64,000 nt of DNA from positions 19,686,371 through 19,750,370 of the forward strand of contig NC_068976.1 of NCBI RefSeq assembly GCF_016808095.1, in the 5' to 3' direction. A model generated the notes under the pieces. It saw only the letters and a program-made list of their open reading frames with translations, was not told the origin of the DNA and did no database searches. The position numbers and the translations under genes are program-made. Of this stretch, positions 1 to 11,326 are shown piece after piece (positions within the stretch are counted from its first letter, which is position 1; the number at the start of each line of letters is the position of its first letter). Source of the stretch: Vigna angularis (taxonomy: Eukaryota; Streptophyta; Magnoliopsida; Fabales; Fabaceae).

Positions 1-1075
1 CTTGATAGTCGTTAAGGTATCGATCGATTGATAAATAGTGATTAGTCGTGATGATACATGATTCAGGAAGTGATCATTCATAGGTAGTGCTCGGGTCGGA
101 TGATGCCTGTCTCAGGTAAGGATCATTAATAGTTAGTGGTTGTACGTAGGGAACATCCGGTCTCGATGAGGTTACTCTCAGATAGAATTAAATTCAGTAA
201 AGTGATCAATTAAGTGTTCGTCCGAATGGTACTTAATCTGTGGTGTGCGAGATTTGATCTTTGAGCAATCCTTCGAATAGTGTTCGAAATAATAGTAGTA
301 CACTGTCTTAACGTGAAGTCTAAGTACTTGATCTTAATTAGCGTTTGATCTTTTGGTATTCGACCTAATGGTATTCGGTATAATGGCGTTTGATGCTCAG
401 TTTCTAGCTTAAGTGATCAATCTTAATGTTCGTGTAAACAATATCCGATGTAATATAAGTTCGTTGTTTTATCGTTTGATTCAGTAATGTTATGATATCT
501 GGGTATGTATTGAGGTTGAGGGTACTGTAGTAGGATGTCTTGATCTGTGGTTGATTGTGGACATATTGAGGAGACTAAGAATGAAATCACAAGTGGGGCA
601 CCTTCCGTTGATTTGCTCATCAACGTATCATCCGGATGAGAGTTTATTGTGTATTGGGTTGATTATTAGGTACTATGGAATGAGTGTCCAACAGGAATTG
701 TGGTACGTTGGTTTGAGGATGTCGGACTTAATTATTATATGATATTTGTATTGAAATAACTATGCATGTTTTATAAATGATGTGTTTCAGGTTAGCTCAC
801 CCTTACTTTGCTTGTTTGTGCATGTGAATGCGATGATCGTATAATGTGTGATGTTATACGGGAGCAGTTGAAGGATTGTCACGTAATCCTGTGCAAATGG
901 AGGAAGAGATGGAAGATCGAATTAGAAGGATTCAAGGTTATCTTTGCTGTTGCGTTTGAGCTTAAGACTGATGTATAGATTTTAGTTTATGCTCGGGATG
1001 TTATGTATTATTACAACATTTAAGTTTTGAAAAATTTATTTGTTTTTAGGGTGAATTTTTTTTTGGGATGTTACA
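1..1075. mobile_element. 3' end of the solo LTR, second copy
   Basis: Identical in arrangement to 20846-21920, the last 1.07 kb of the solo LTR described at 18075-21920. It ends in gggatgttaca and is followed by AAAGG at 1076-1080, the same target-site duplicate as at 21921-21925. The LTR start lies outside the window. I see no coding potential; the short frames are not conserved proteins. Confidence 0.85.
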
Positions 1076-1963
1076 AAAGGCAAGTCAATGTTATATTCGA
1101 GAAACTCTAAAACTATTCCATCAAAAGAGTATGCATTTCATAGGACCATGGGAGTATTAGCAATGTTATACACAATGGTATGTTAAGACCGTATTCATTG
1201 ACTTAAAGCATTTTTTTTTCATTATCCAATAAGATATTTTTTTAATCTCATTAAGTAATTTGTCGGCTTTTCAGGTTTTAATGATTTAAAGATTAAGCCA
1301 TGGAAAATCAAGCTCCTTTAATTATATCAATGCAGGTATGCACGCATTTTTTAATGGTCTTCTCAAAGCACCTTTGTTTCTTTTAACTATTGTTGTTGGA
1401 TAATGTAAATCATAGTAGCACCTTTGTTTTGGAGAAGCCAAAGGTGTTTTCCCTTTTAACTAAATAATTATCTAATTGTTCATTCTAATATTATTTTAAC
1501 TCCATTATTTTATTTGTAGATTTTTAATGATTCATCTCCAATAAAAGCTTTATTGAAGACATTAAAATCACATGAGTTTTTTCTTTTAAGTATTAATAAG
1601 TTGTAGAAACTTGACAACAATTAGTATATTTAGGTTAATATAATATTTGAATTTAATATATAGTTTTATTAACCAATAATGTATAAATATTATTAGACAA
1701 TTTAATATATTGAAATGAATTTCGTTTTGTTTATTGATAATAAATTCATTATAATACATGGTATATTGATAATAAATTGATTGAATGAGATGATAATAGA
1801 AGTAAAAATTAATTGGATGTCAAATGTTCACAATTTAAGTTTTTTAAAAAACATTTTATGACATACATATATTATGAAAAATATGTATTATGACAGGTGA
1901 ACAATTACCTGTCATAGTACATGAGAAATATTATGACAGGTAAAAATAAATACATCATATTAG
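1076..1963. other. Intergenic flank: RLP downstream homology, then transposon-like repeats
   Basis: 1076-1200 resembles the downstream flank of the RLP gene (compare 61985-62060). The rest is AT-rich. 1858-1963 carries copies of an attatgacaggt motif in both orientations, including the inverted pair tgacaggt/acctgtca around 1893-1917, which suggests the subterminal part of a DNA transposon. ATTAG at 1959-1963 is the target duplicate at the Ogre insertion. Two exon-like blocks bounded by ag and gt lie near 1276-1335 and 1520-1590, but their translations contain stops. No gene is supported. Confidence 0.6.
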
Positions 1964-4900
1964 TGTCAACACCCAATTTCGTCCGGGTACGTTAAAAAAA
2001 ATGTGTGTCAGAATGTATATTTTTTTTTTTTTCTTTTCTCTTTATTTTCTTTTTTGTTTTATCTTCATTTAGTTTATTTTCATACAGAATAAAAAAAAAT
2101 CAAATCAAATAAAAATAATAAATCTTTTCTGTTTTAACTTAATTTTATCTCTATTTCATCTTTTATTTTCTTTTTGTTTTTTATTAACTTTGTTTTACTT
2201 TAGTTGCATTTTTATAAAATCAAAAAATTATACACATACGAAATACAAAAAAATACATAAAATATAAAAATACAAAAAAATATATATATATATATATTTA
2301 TAAAATAATAAAAAGGGATGCCACGGTGGTTTCCTAATCTTTGCAGAGAAGATGCTTTCCCGCCTCACATGGCAGCCATCATGCACACCTGCAGTTTCCA
2401 GTCGCACAAGTTTGACTCCATGGCAGCCGCTAGTGGTTACCTCCCATGTGCCTGGCATGTTTGGATGCTGCAGACTTTATTCCACTTGCCTCCCGGAAGC
2501 TACTGAAAAAAGGCTTGAAAGAAAAGAGGAGACTGAAAAAGAGCAAAGACGAGGAAACTACTCTGAGAAGTTACAGAAAGCTTCAAGAGTATCTACCAAT
2601 TCTCGGTTCAATCACAACAAAAATACAAGGCTTCGGCCGAAACTTCTCGTCATTTATGTTTCCCTCCATTCATCTCTTTCAATATATTTCACTCATCACA
2701 CGACCATTGTAACCACCATATCGGTAGCCAAGGCACAGTGTCACCCATATCCAGCCATCATGAAGCTGAACGCAACCCATCATTCCATCACAACCATTTC
2801 ACAATCTCAGACCAACCCACTTCGCTATCATCGTCTACCTCTGACCTCACCACCTCCAGCACCGGACCTGCAAACAACCACACCCGTGAATCACCACATC
2901 ACCACCATTCAACCCAATCTCACCGTCCTCATCATCTCCTTCTGCGTTCAACCTCCCTGCCACCACGACACTCATCTTCTTCCTCTCCTCCAACCACGGC
3001 AGCTACCATCACCAGCCAACACTCCACGTCCAATCCAGCAGCTGCCACGGTCCACCATCCAGCAGTTGAGAAGCTCACGGCCTGCAGCAACAAATTTCAT
3101 CCAGCTTGAGACGCACATGGCAGCAAAACAAAGGGGCATGGCAGCACGTGAAGATGGTAAGAAGCATGCAGAAAAATAGTGTAAGTGCACTGGCAAGGAG
3201 GTGCTGCCGCGTGAAAGTGAGCTGGAGGCACATTGAAGTAATGGCTTCCTTTGAATAAAGAAAGAGCAGCTGCTATGTTTTTTTTTTGTATTCACTTTCG
3301 TTTGGTTTGGTGAGCATGTGACGGACAGCAGAGGTTCCCACCTATCATCATTAACCTCCATGCTCCAACTCTGTCACGTCCAGAGCAACAGCTCTAAGAC
3401 ACACACAGCAGTAAGCAGGTTTTCCCAGGAACACATGTGTAAGTGGATGCAGTTTGGTCAGCACATGCACGTGAAGGTGGAGGGACATGGAAGAAGGAGA
3501 ATAAAATGGTGTTCTGATGACATAGAAGAACCACTTGACAAGAAGGCGGTCAATGAGCACACCGAGAGGGAGAGTGAATAACAACCACCACTTGCCGCTT
3601 ATTTTGGAGAATGATGGGGATGTGTTGAAGCAGCTCCAGCAGAGTGCAGAGAGGGTCACGGATGAAGGCAGCAGAAAGCATGTCCAGCAAGCAGAGAACT
3701 GGGACGTTTGGGACCAGCTGCAACGTGATTGCACGGTGAAGCAAGGAAGATGAAGTGGTGTCGTGATAGAAGCTTGACAAATGAAGCTACGGTGGTGATG
3801 AATGGAAGATGATGGCACGCTGATTCTGGACTGGAGCTGCACCTAGCCGAGAAGGGAAGCACCGTGATAAGAATGGAGGGCCCTCCCTCCATGTACAATG
3901 TGGTGATTAATTAATTGTATGAAGTCACTAGAGATAAAACTGTATTGAAGCTGAGTACATTTTATTAAAATATTGGAGCATGGAATGCGGGAATAGAATG
4001 TATCAGAGCATGACCCACACACACATTCTTGTTCCAGTGGGCAACAAAGAAGGAGCTTTGATTGAAGAAAGTGTGCTGAAGATAAATGAAGGAGAGGTCA
4101 CGGGAAGTAATTAGAAGTCACGGGAGTTGTTTTTTTTTGGAAGTGGGGAGCAAGAAAACGTCCGTGATTCTATTGTATTTGGCATCATGCAAGCTTGAAA
4201 GATAAAAGGAGGAGACTAGAACGAAGGAGGGGGATCATCCATTTTTCTGAGGAGGAGGACTCGAGGTTTAACAAAGAGGAACCAATCTTCAAGAGCCATC
4301 TCCCATAACTACTTCGAAACCCCAAATCTGTGAACCCATCATACGGGTCTTGTAACAGATGCCACCAAACTCATCTTCCATCAGCAATCATACACCTCTG
4401 CCGTCATCACCATTCCATTCCCCACTGGAACCTCCCTCCAAACACACGCATAAACTGCCCTTGGAACGTACACAACCAGCTGCACTACTAAGGGAAGAAC
4501 ACGGTCATTCTTGTAACGTTGCATGGGAGAAGAAGCAAGTTGAGTTTGGTCTACAAGCCACCTAGAAAGCACACGTTCAGCAGCCACTACCATTCTCGGT
4601 TGAGGGAGAGAGGATTCACAGCAAAGAGAAGGGAGAAGTCGGCTACCTAAGGGAGGAGGGGATTCATTGGAAACACAAGCTTACCATAAAAAAAAACGGA
4701 TCTTCGAGAGGTAAGTAATGTTGTTTTAACGAGTTGTTTGCTTGCTCTTGCACGTATGCATGTATGTCTGTTGAAGTTGCTAGGTTTGCCTGTGACTGTC
4801 TCTGATTCCTCTGGTTGTGGATATTGGTTTATGTTCACTGTTATCATCATCATCATCTCCCCGGACCCACTTTTACCCGCTTCTTTTGTGCCATTTCGAT

Positions 4901-7762
4901 CAAAAATAGGCTTACACCTCTCTGTCCATTTCCTACGATCAACATTTTGAAACAGTAAATGGGATGACAAAGATAGTAGAACAGTGTTTTCATCCTCACT
5001 GAACCATTCCGTCCTCCACTGGAACCGCTCTCCCAACCACCGAGAACTCTCTCGGCGCGGTACTCTCCCTCCCTCAATCATCAACCATACTCATTTGCCA
5101 CCCCTCGGCTCATCATTCCCAACCATGCGCCCCCGCCAAATCCATTTTCTTCCCCGTGCAACACCTCCTTCGAATCCCACATCTTCCTCTGCCTTCATCT
5201 CCGATTCCTTCAGGTCCCCAACACCCACCATCTTCATTGTCACCATTCGGCCAACAGCTTCAACTTCTTCTTCATCATCTCCAATACCTGGGGGGCACTG
5301 ACTCCCTCTACTTCTCCATCCTGACCTCACAGCCTTTACTTCCAACTGAATCTTCATCATTTCAAAAACACCTCACGGCCGAACTCCAACCTCTGGCCAT
5401 CGTCACCACCTCCATCATCTTCAACCCATACCTCACGGCTATCACCCCTCATCTTTCTCTGTCAATACCGAAAGAACCCCAGGAAACAACTCACGGCCTA
5501 ACCTCCGAACGGCCAACATCACCACCAGCCACCGTGAGTGTCACCAACATCCCTATAGCACCTCCACTGTCAAACAGCCTCCATCCCAGCCACCATCAAC
5601 TTCTTCTCCCGTCACCACTACACCCACCACCTTCACGCTTCCACTTCAAACTTCCACCATCTTCATATTCATCTTCATCGTCTTCAACTCCGCCATCTAC
5701 TATACGTCCGACATCTTCCACAACGAACGTCCGTCCCCATCTCCCCAACGAACGCTCGCCCATGCGAGCGCTCATCATTAAGCCTCCTCTTCCCGTCCGA
5801 CATTTTCCACAACGAACGCTCGTCCGAACGAACGCTCGTCCAAACGAACGCTCGTCATTCAACCCGTTTCCCAGCGTCCGTTCGCATATGCTCCAACGAA
5901 CGCTCGTCATTCAACCCGTTTCCCAGCGTCCGTTCGCATATGCTCCAACGAACGCTCGTCATTCAACCCATTTCTCAGCATCCGTCCTTCATCGAACGCT
6001 CGTCCCCAACGAGCGCTCGTCATTAAGTCTCCTCTTCCAGCGTCCGTCCGACATCTTCCACAACGAACGTCCGTCCCCATTTCCCCAACGAACGCTCGCC
6101 CATGCGAGCGCTCGTCATTAAGTCTCCTCTTCCAGCGTCCGTCCGACATCTTCCACAACGAACGTCCGTCCCCATTTCCCCAACGAACGCTCGCCCATGC
6201 GAGCGCTCGTCATTAGGTCTCCTCTTCCAGCGTCCATCCGACATCTTCCACAACGAACGTCTGTCCCCATTTCCCCAACGAACGCTCGCCCATGCGAGCG
6301 CTCGTCATTAAGTCTCCTCTTCCAGCGTCCGTCCGACATCTTCCACAACGAACGTCCGTCCCCATTGTCCCCAACGAGCGCTCGTCATTAAGCCTCCTCT
6401 TCCAGCGTCCGTCCGACATCTCCACCAACGAGCGCTCGTCATCCACTCTCCTGTTCTCAACGTCCGCTCGTTATCTCCACCTACGAACGTTCATCATCGC
6501 CCAACGAACGCTCGTCCCCAACGAGCGCTCGTCATTCACCTCCTTTCCCAACGTACGTTCGGTCTCTACCACGAACTGCACGATCGCCTGCGACGGAACG
6601 TTCGGCATCCCTATTCACGTCGGGCTTTGTTTTTTTTATGTTTTTTTTTTATTATTATTTTTCTCACCCCTTGTACGGTAACTCTCACCCCTTTGTTTTA
6701 TTTAGTAAACTTATTTGTGCTGTTTTACTTAAAAATTATAAAAATTGTAAATAGAAAAATATATAAAACAAAAAAAAACATTTAATGTAATAAATCTCGG
6801 TATGAGTACTCGTGCGATCGTACGCATCAGCCTAGTACTTATTGCCCAAATATAAAATAAATAAAAAGCCGTGTGAGTGCTTGTGCGATCGTACGCATCA
6901 GCCTAGTACTCATTACGCAAAACAATAAAAGAGAAAGCCGTGTGAGTGCTCGTGCGATCGTACGCATCAGCCTAGTACTCATTACGCAAAACAGTAAGGA
7001 AAAAAGCCGTGTGAGTGCTCGTGCGATCGTACGCATCAGCCTAGTACTCATTACGCAAAAAATATGTTTCAAAGGTTTAGGCACATGTGTGATCGCACGC
7101 ATCGTCCTTGTGCTACAAACCTTTTCTCTTTTCTAAAATAAAAAATACCAAAAAATATAAAATCTTTAAAAACTAAAAAACATCTACTTTTTCAAATAAC
7201 AAACAATATTGCCTTTGCCAGAACTACGTGATCCTTGATTCTCCATCAAAAGTGGAGATACGTAGGAGCAAGGCCAGTCCTTGTCAGGCTCACTCTCCCA
7301 AAAATCCAAATCATTTTCCAAACAATTTCTCAAACAAATTTTCAAACAAGTTTCTCAAGAAGTTTCTAAAAGAACTACGTAACCCTGATTTCTCATTCTG
7401 CATGAGAATACGTAGGAGCAAGGTCAATCCTTGTCGGGCCCAAAAAGCTAAAAAATATTGTTTGTTTCTTTTGAGTTTTATTTTAAGGGGAAGTTAAATA
7501 CTTTGAAAACCACATCCACATTCGCACATTTAGTTAAAGGTACTGCCTTAGGGCAGGCGTTGTAGGGTGCTAATACCTTCCCTACACGTAACCGACTCCC
7601 GAACCAAGAATCTGGTTCAATTTGACCATGCCTTATCATTTTATGGTTTTTCCGTAGTTTTCCAGAATAAACTATGGTGGCGACTCCAAAATCTCTTTTT
7701 TCAAAATTAAAAATTTATTCTTTTTATTGGATCGTCGTCCCGTCGCGATTCCGGTTGCGACA
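1964..7762 (+). repeat. 5' LTR of Ogre element, second copy
   Basis: About 5.8 kb, starting tgtcaacaccc and ending ggttgcgaca (TG...CA). It matches 22809-28602 and 46419-52208 almost base for base. Private differences include positions near 3588 and 4833, where the other two LTRs agree with each other. It holds the 95 bp minisatellite (6021-6430) and the roughly 69 bp repeat array (6800-7115). Long proline/serine-rich frames inside (2352-3179, 5156-6121) are judged non-coding. Confidence 0.93.
6021..6430. repeat. 95 bp minisatellite in LTR, second copy
   Basis: Units start at 6021, 6116, 6211 and 6306 (exact 95 bp steps), then a shortened unit at 6386. They are built from ACGAACGCTCG/GAGCGCTCGTC words that also fill 5700-6610 more irregularly. 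The same array lies at 26862-27271 and 50468-50877. Confidence 0.9.
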
Positions 7763-7764
7763 GA

Positions 7765-7783
7765 TGGCGACTCCGCTGGGGAC
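7765..7783 (+). promoter_or_regulatory. Primer-binding site, second copy
   Basis: tggcgactccgctggggac begins two bases after the LTR end, as expected for minus-strand priming by a host tRNA. Ogre elements are reported to use an arginine tRNA. The TGG start complements the tRNA CCA end. Confidence 0.8.
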
Positions 7784-8478
7784 TACAGAGAGTCAGGCCA
7801 TTTAATTAGATGTGCGAATTTAATGTGGTTTTTCTTTGTGTTTTTCTTTGTCTTTGTTTGATATTGGTCATTATTGTATATGTGTTGTTTTGATTATATT
7901 GAACCCTAGGGTAGAAAACATGTTATATCTGCCTGGGAATTTTCTGGTTGTTTTGCAGGTGAGGGTTTGGGGTGTTCAGTTGCATGCTCCCTTCACACAC
8001 ACACATCATATGCATATCATGAGTGAGACCCTATACCCGGGTCTGAGCGCAACTTAGAAATAGAGGGGTTGTGTAGCGGTGTCACTCTGGGATGTACTTC
8101 CTGTTTGGCTATCGTGAGAACCCCAGCCAGAGTCTGTTCTTTTCATTTGTGTCTCCACACCTAGTTGATTACTCTGACTGTTGTGGAGAAACAGTGAAAA
8201 GAGCCATAGCTCTGGTGGCCTGATTTAAGCATTAGGAAGCCGTCCCTATGAGTGCATATATTTGGCCTTAGAACTTTAGTCATTCAACCTTTGATAGGCC
8301 ACGAAGGGAGAAATGTGTATTCCTCTAACCCTCATACTGTTCATTCTATTTCAAAAAAAAAAAAATAAAAAAAATAAAAAAAATAAATACATAATATTGT
8401 TTTTGCATTCTCATGTTATGCATGCATTTTTGTTAATCATTTTATTTTACCTCACTTTACCATGCATCATTCGGTAAC

Positions 8479-10545
8479 ATGCTAATTTTAGGGGAAATCA
8501 TCCAGTATTCACTTGATATCGCGAAGATGGAAGTCGATATAAGATCGGGTGCTACACAACATACTGAGTCCCTCATGTTAAGAAATAAATCTCACCTGAA
8601 GACTCACGGTGGAAACTTGACAAGTCTGATAAAGTTGGGCAGAAGGCTAAAAACCATAAAGAGACAAACCTTTAAGAAGAGATATGGTAACCTGTTGAGT
8701 CTGATGGAGGTAGAAGTGTCGTCGCCTGCTATCACAGCCTTCGCACAGTATTATGATTCCCCGCTAAGATGCTTCACCTTTCAAGATTTTCAGCTAGCAC
8801 CAACTATAGAGGAGTTTGAGCACATTCTGGGAATGCCACTTGAGGATACCACGCCATATCAGCATTTGGAACATCATGCCTCTATCGCGACTATTGCTGC
8901 CATAATGAAACTACATCCCAAAGAACTTGAAGACAGGTTGGTAACAAGGAATCAAGTACGTGGACTGACACAAGGATTTTTGGAGCAGCACTTGCATTAT
9001 CTAGCAGAGGGGGAAGATTGGGAGACTTTCATGGACGTGTTAGCTCTTACCGTGTATGGTATCGTGTTGTTTCCTAAAGTAGAGGGCTTTGTGGATTATA
9101 CCGCTATTGATGTTTTCGTGGCAAAAAAGACGAGATCCGAGAATCCCGTAACAGCGGTCCTTGCGGATGTTTATGGGACCATGAGTTTTTGCCACGAGAG
9201 AAAAGGGAAGAAAATACTTTGCTGTCTATCGGCGTTGTATCTATGGATGACTGCGCGTCTGTGTAAGCGGTCGGGTGATATCAGGCGTCCGATGGAAGAT
9301 CCTTCACACCAGGGGCTCAAAGACAAAGGAGGGAATGAATGGGCCCAATTCTTTGCCAGTTTGAATGGAGGAAAAGTAAGATGGCGTCTCCCTTGGCTTG
9401 AAACTAAGCCCTCTATCCATTATTGTAGCCCATTTTCCAATGTACCCCTCATAGGTACCCGATATTGCATAAATTATAACCCTATTTTGGTTCAAAGGCA
9501 ATTCGGACGTCCCATGAAAGGGGCACCCTCGCCGGAATACCTTACAACGTTGTTCATCTATTACGAGGATGGGCACTTCACTGAAATATTGAGGAAAGTC
9601 AGAAGTGCTTGGGAAAATGTTATGCGAGCAGAAAAGGATATAAGATTGGGGGTGATGGACGACAAAATTAATTATCACAAATGGATTTGGGAAAGAGTAA
9701 AGGAAGTCAAATTGCCTTTCAAACCGATCGTTCATCAGCTAGCTAACGAAGGGCCATCCCAAGAACTAGAAAGCGATGAGGTGAAGCAATTGAAGATAGA
9801 GATGGAAAAACTGAGGGAGCAGAATGATAAGTTAGGAAAAGAATTGCAGACTGCGCGCAATGATTTGGTTGATATGAGGAATGATAAAGAAGAAAAAGCA
9901 CAGGCCTATGAAGAAATTGTCAAAAGTCAAAAGGCTGAAAGAGTTTATGCATTCCAATTGAAACAGGACCTCTTAACTGCAAGCAAAGAACTGGCCATGA
10001 GAATGGAGGAAAAGAATTCAGCATTAGAAGAAGGAAAACAATGGAGGCTCCTCTACGAAGAGGCTAAAAGAGATAAGCGAGAGGCTCTGAAGAGACTAAG
10101 AGAAGCGCAGGTTCAAGTAGAAAAGGCGGGACATGAGATGAAGGAAATGGCCTTGTCTTTTGAAACAGATATGAACCAAGAGCGTTGGAAGCTGGCAAAG
10201 GCCGAAGAAGAGCATCGCTCCATGATAAAACAAATGGAGGAGTACATTGAAGAGCAAGAGGAACGGTGGAGGTCAATAGAGTTTGGAGAGAGGCATCATG
10301 CCTTGGTAGAACAAATGAAAGACCACATCGCGATGCAAGAAGAGGCTGTGAACCATTGGAAGGGAAATTTTTCCCAACTGGCTATGTTGGCGAACGGAGC
10401 AATTGAAGATATCCCTAAGATGGTGTTGGACGCCGAAGCTACGACCCATTTTTGCAACCCGCCTCCCGAGATAATGCTTTTTATTAACCATTGTAAATTA
10501 CTAGTAGGCGAAATGAAGGCCTTCACTGCTCGGGCTAGGAAGTGA
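8479..10545 (+). CDS. Ogre ORF1 accessory protein, second copy
   Basis: 688 codons; the translation appears identical to that of 29318-31384, where the annotation is given in full. It has a globular N-terminal half of the plant-mobile-domain-like kind and a charged coiled-coil C-terminal half. It precedes gag, as in Ogre elements. Confidence 0.85.
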   Translation: MLILGEIIQYSLDIAKMEVDIRSGATQHTESLMLRNKSHLKTHGGNLTSLIKLGRRLKTIKRQTFKKRYGNLLSLMEVEVSSPAITAFAQYYDSPLRCFTFQDFQLAPTIEEFEHILGMPLEDTTPYQHLEHHASIATIAAIMKLHPKELEDRLVTRNQVRGLTQGFLEQHLHYLAEGEDWETFMDVLALTVYGIVLFPKVEGFVDYTAIDVFVAKKTRSENPVTAVLADVYGTMSFCHERKGKKILCCLSALYLWMTARLCKRSGDIRRPMEDPSHQGLKDKGGNEWAQFFASLNGGKVRWRLPWLETKPSIHYCSPFSNVPLIGTRYCINYNPILVQRQFGRPMKGAPSPEYLTTLFIYYEDGHFTEILRKVRSAWENVMRAEKDIRLGVMDDKINYHKWIWERVKEVKLPFKPIVHQLANEGPSQELESDEVKQLKIEMEKLREQNDKLGKELQTARNDLVDMRNDKEEKAQAYEEIVKSQKAERVYAFQLKQDLLTASKELAMRMEEKNSALEEGKQWRLLYEEAKRDKREALKRLREAQVQVEKAGHEMKEMALSFETDMNQERWKLAKAEEEHRSMIKQMEEYIEEQEERWRSIEFGERHHALVEQMKDHIAMQEEAVNHWKGNFSQLAMLANGAIEDIPKMVLDAEATTHFCNPPPEIMLFINHCKLLVGEMKAFTARARK

Positions 10546-10819
10546 TTCATGTCTTGTTAGATTTTTCTCTATATGAAAGACTTAAGATGTTTTGTATGGT
10601 ATCAACCTGCATCGATTTCCATCATTAACGTCGTCAGGATCTTATGATTTCCACCTATCATTAGCATGCATCACTTTTTTCCTTGTTCTTTCCCTCTCCC
10701 TTTTTCTTTCCTTTTTGTTTGAAGCTTTTCATCTAACTTAAGTTAATAATAAAACAGTAAAAAAAAAAACGGCCAACCTTCCACGACATTCCTACAGGAC
10801 TCGAGCCAATTCCAAGATC

Positions 10820-11326
10820 ATGGAAAGCTGGGAAGAGTCACAAGAATCCATCAAAGCTGAAATGAGTCAGTTGAAGGACCAGGTTGGACAAATCTTGGTT
10901 GCCCTTGAAGCCCTGAAGGCTACTGGAGAGTCTTCATCTACGCTGGTTGGCGGGAACGCCCATTTTTATCCCCCGTTTTTCAATGCTACTAGCCAATCGA
11001 TTCCTTTCCCGTTGTATGGGTTACCCCCGGGATATACTCCTTCCGTAGGAGAATATATCGAAGGGGGGCACGTGTCGTTTCCCATTCCTACAACTATTGA
11101 TATCCCGCCAGTCACCACTCATGGACCTACCTCTGTGTCAGCTCCCTTGGTAAGTGCTCAAACGAATGAACCAATCACAGTTGAAGGAACACGAGTGACT
11201 ACTATACCGCACGTAATTGTTAACCACGATTCTTCAGCAAGACCGCCTCACAAACCGCGGCGCGTGCAGGGACCGACATCAGTAACAGTGCTAAAAACAG
11301 ACTTGAGATTCTGGAGGAAAAAATGA
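10820..11326 (+). CDS. Gag N-terminal frame, second copy
   Basis: 168 codons, identical in arrangement to 31660-32166. It ends in the ATGA overlap with the main gag-protease frame at 11323. See the complete copy for the frame-split argument. Confidence 0.6.
   Translation: MESWEESQESIKAEMSQLKDQVGQILVALEALKATGESSSTLVGGNAHFYPPFFNATSQSIPFPLYGLPPGYTPSVGEYIEGGHVSFPIPTTIDIPPVTTHGPTSVSAPLVSAQTNEPITVEGTRVTTIPHVIVNHDSSARPPHKPRRVQGPTSVTVLKTDLRFWRKK

Noticed and set aside
9304..9735. Minus-strand frames opposite ORF1 and gag (also 30143-30574, 32508-32960)
   Set aside because: Shadows of real coding frames with no domain features, unlike the antisense homeobox gene, which lies outside any sense coding frame.
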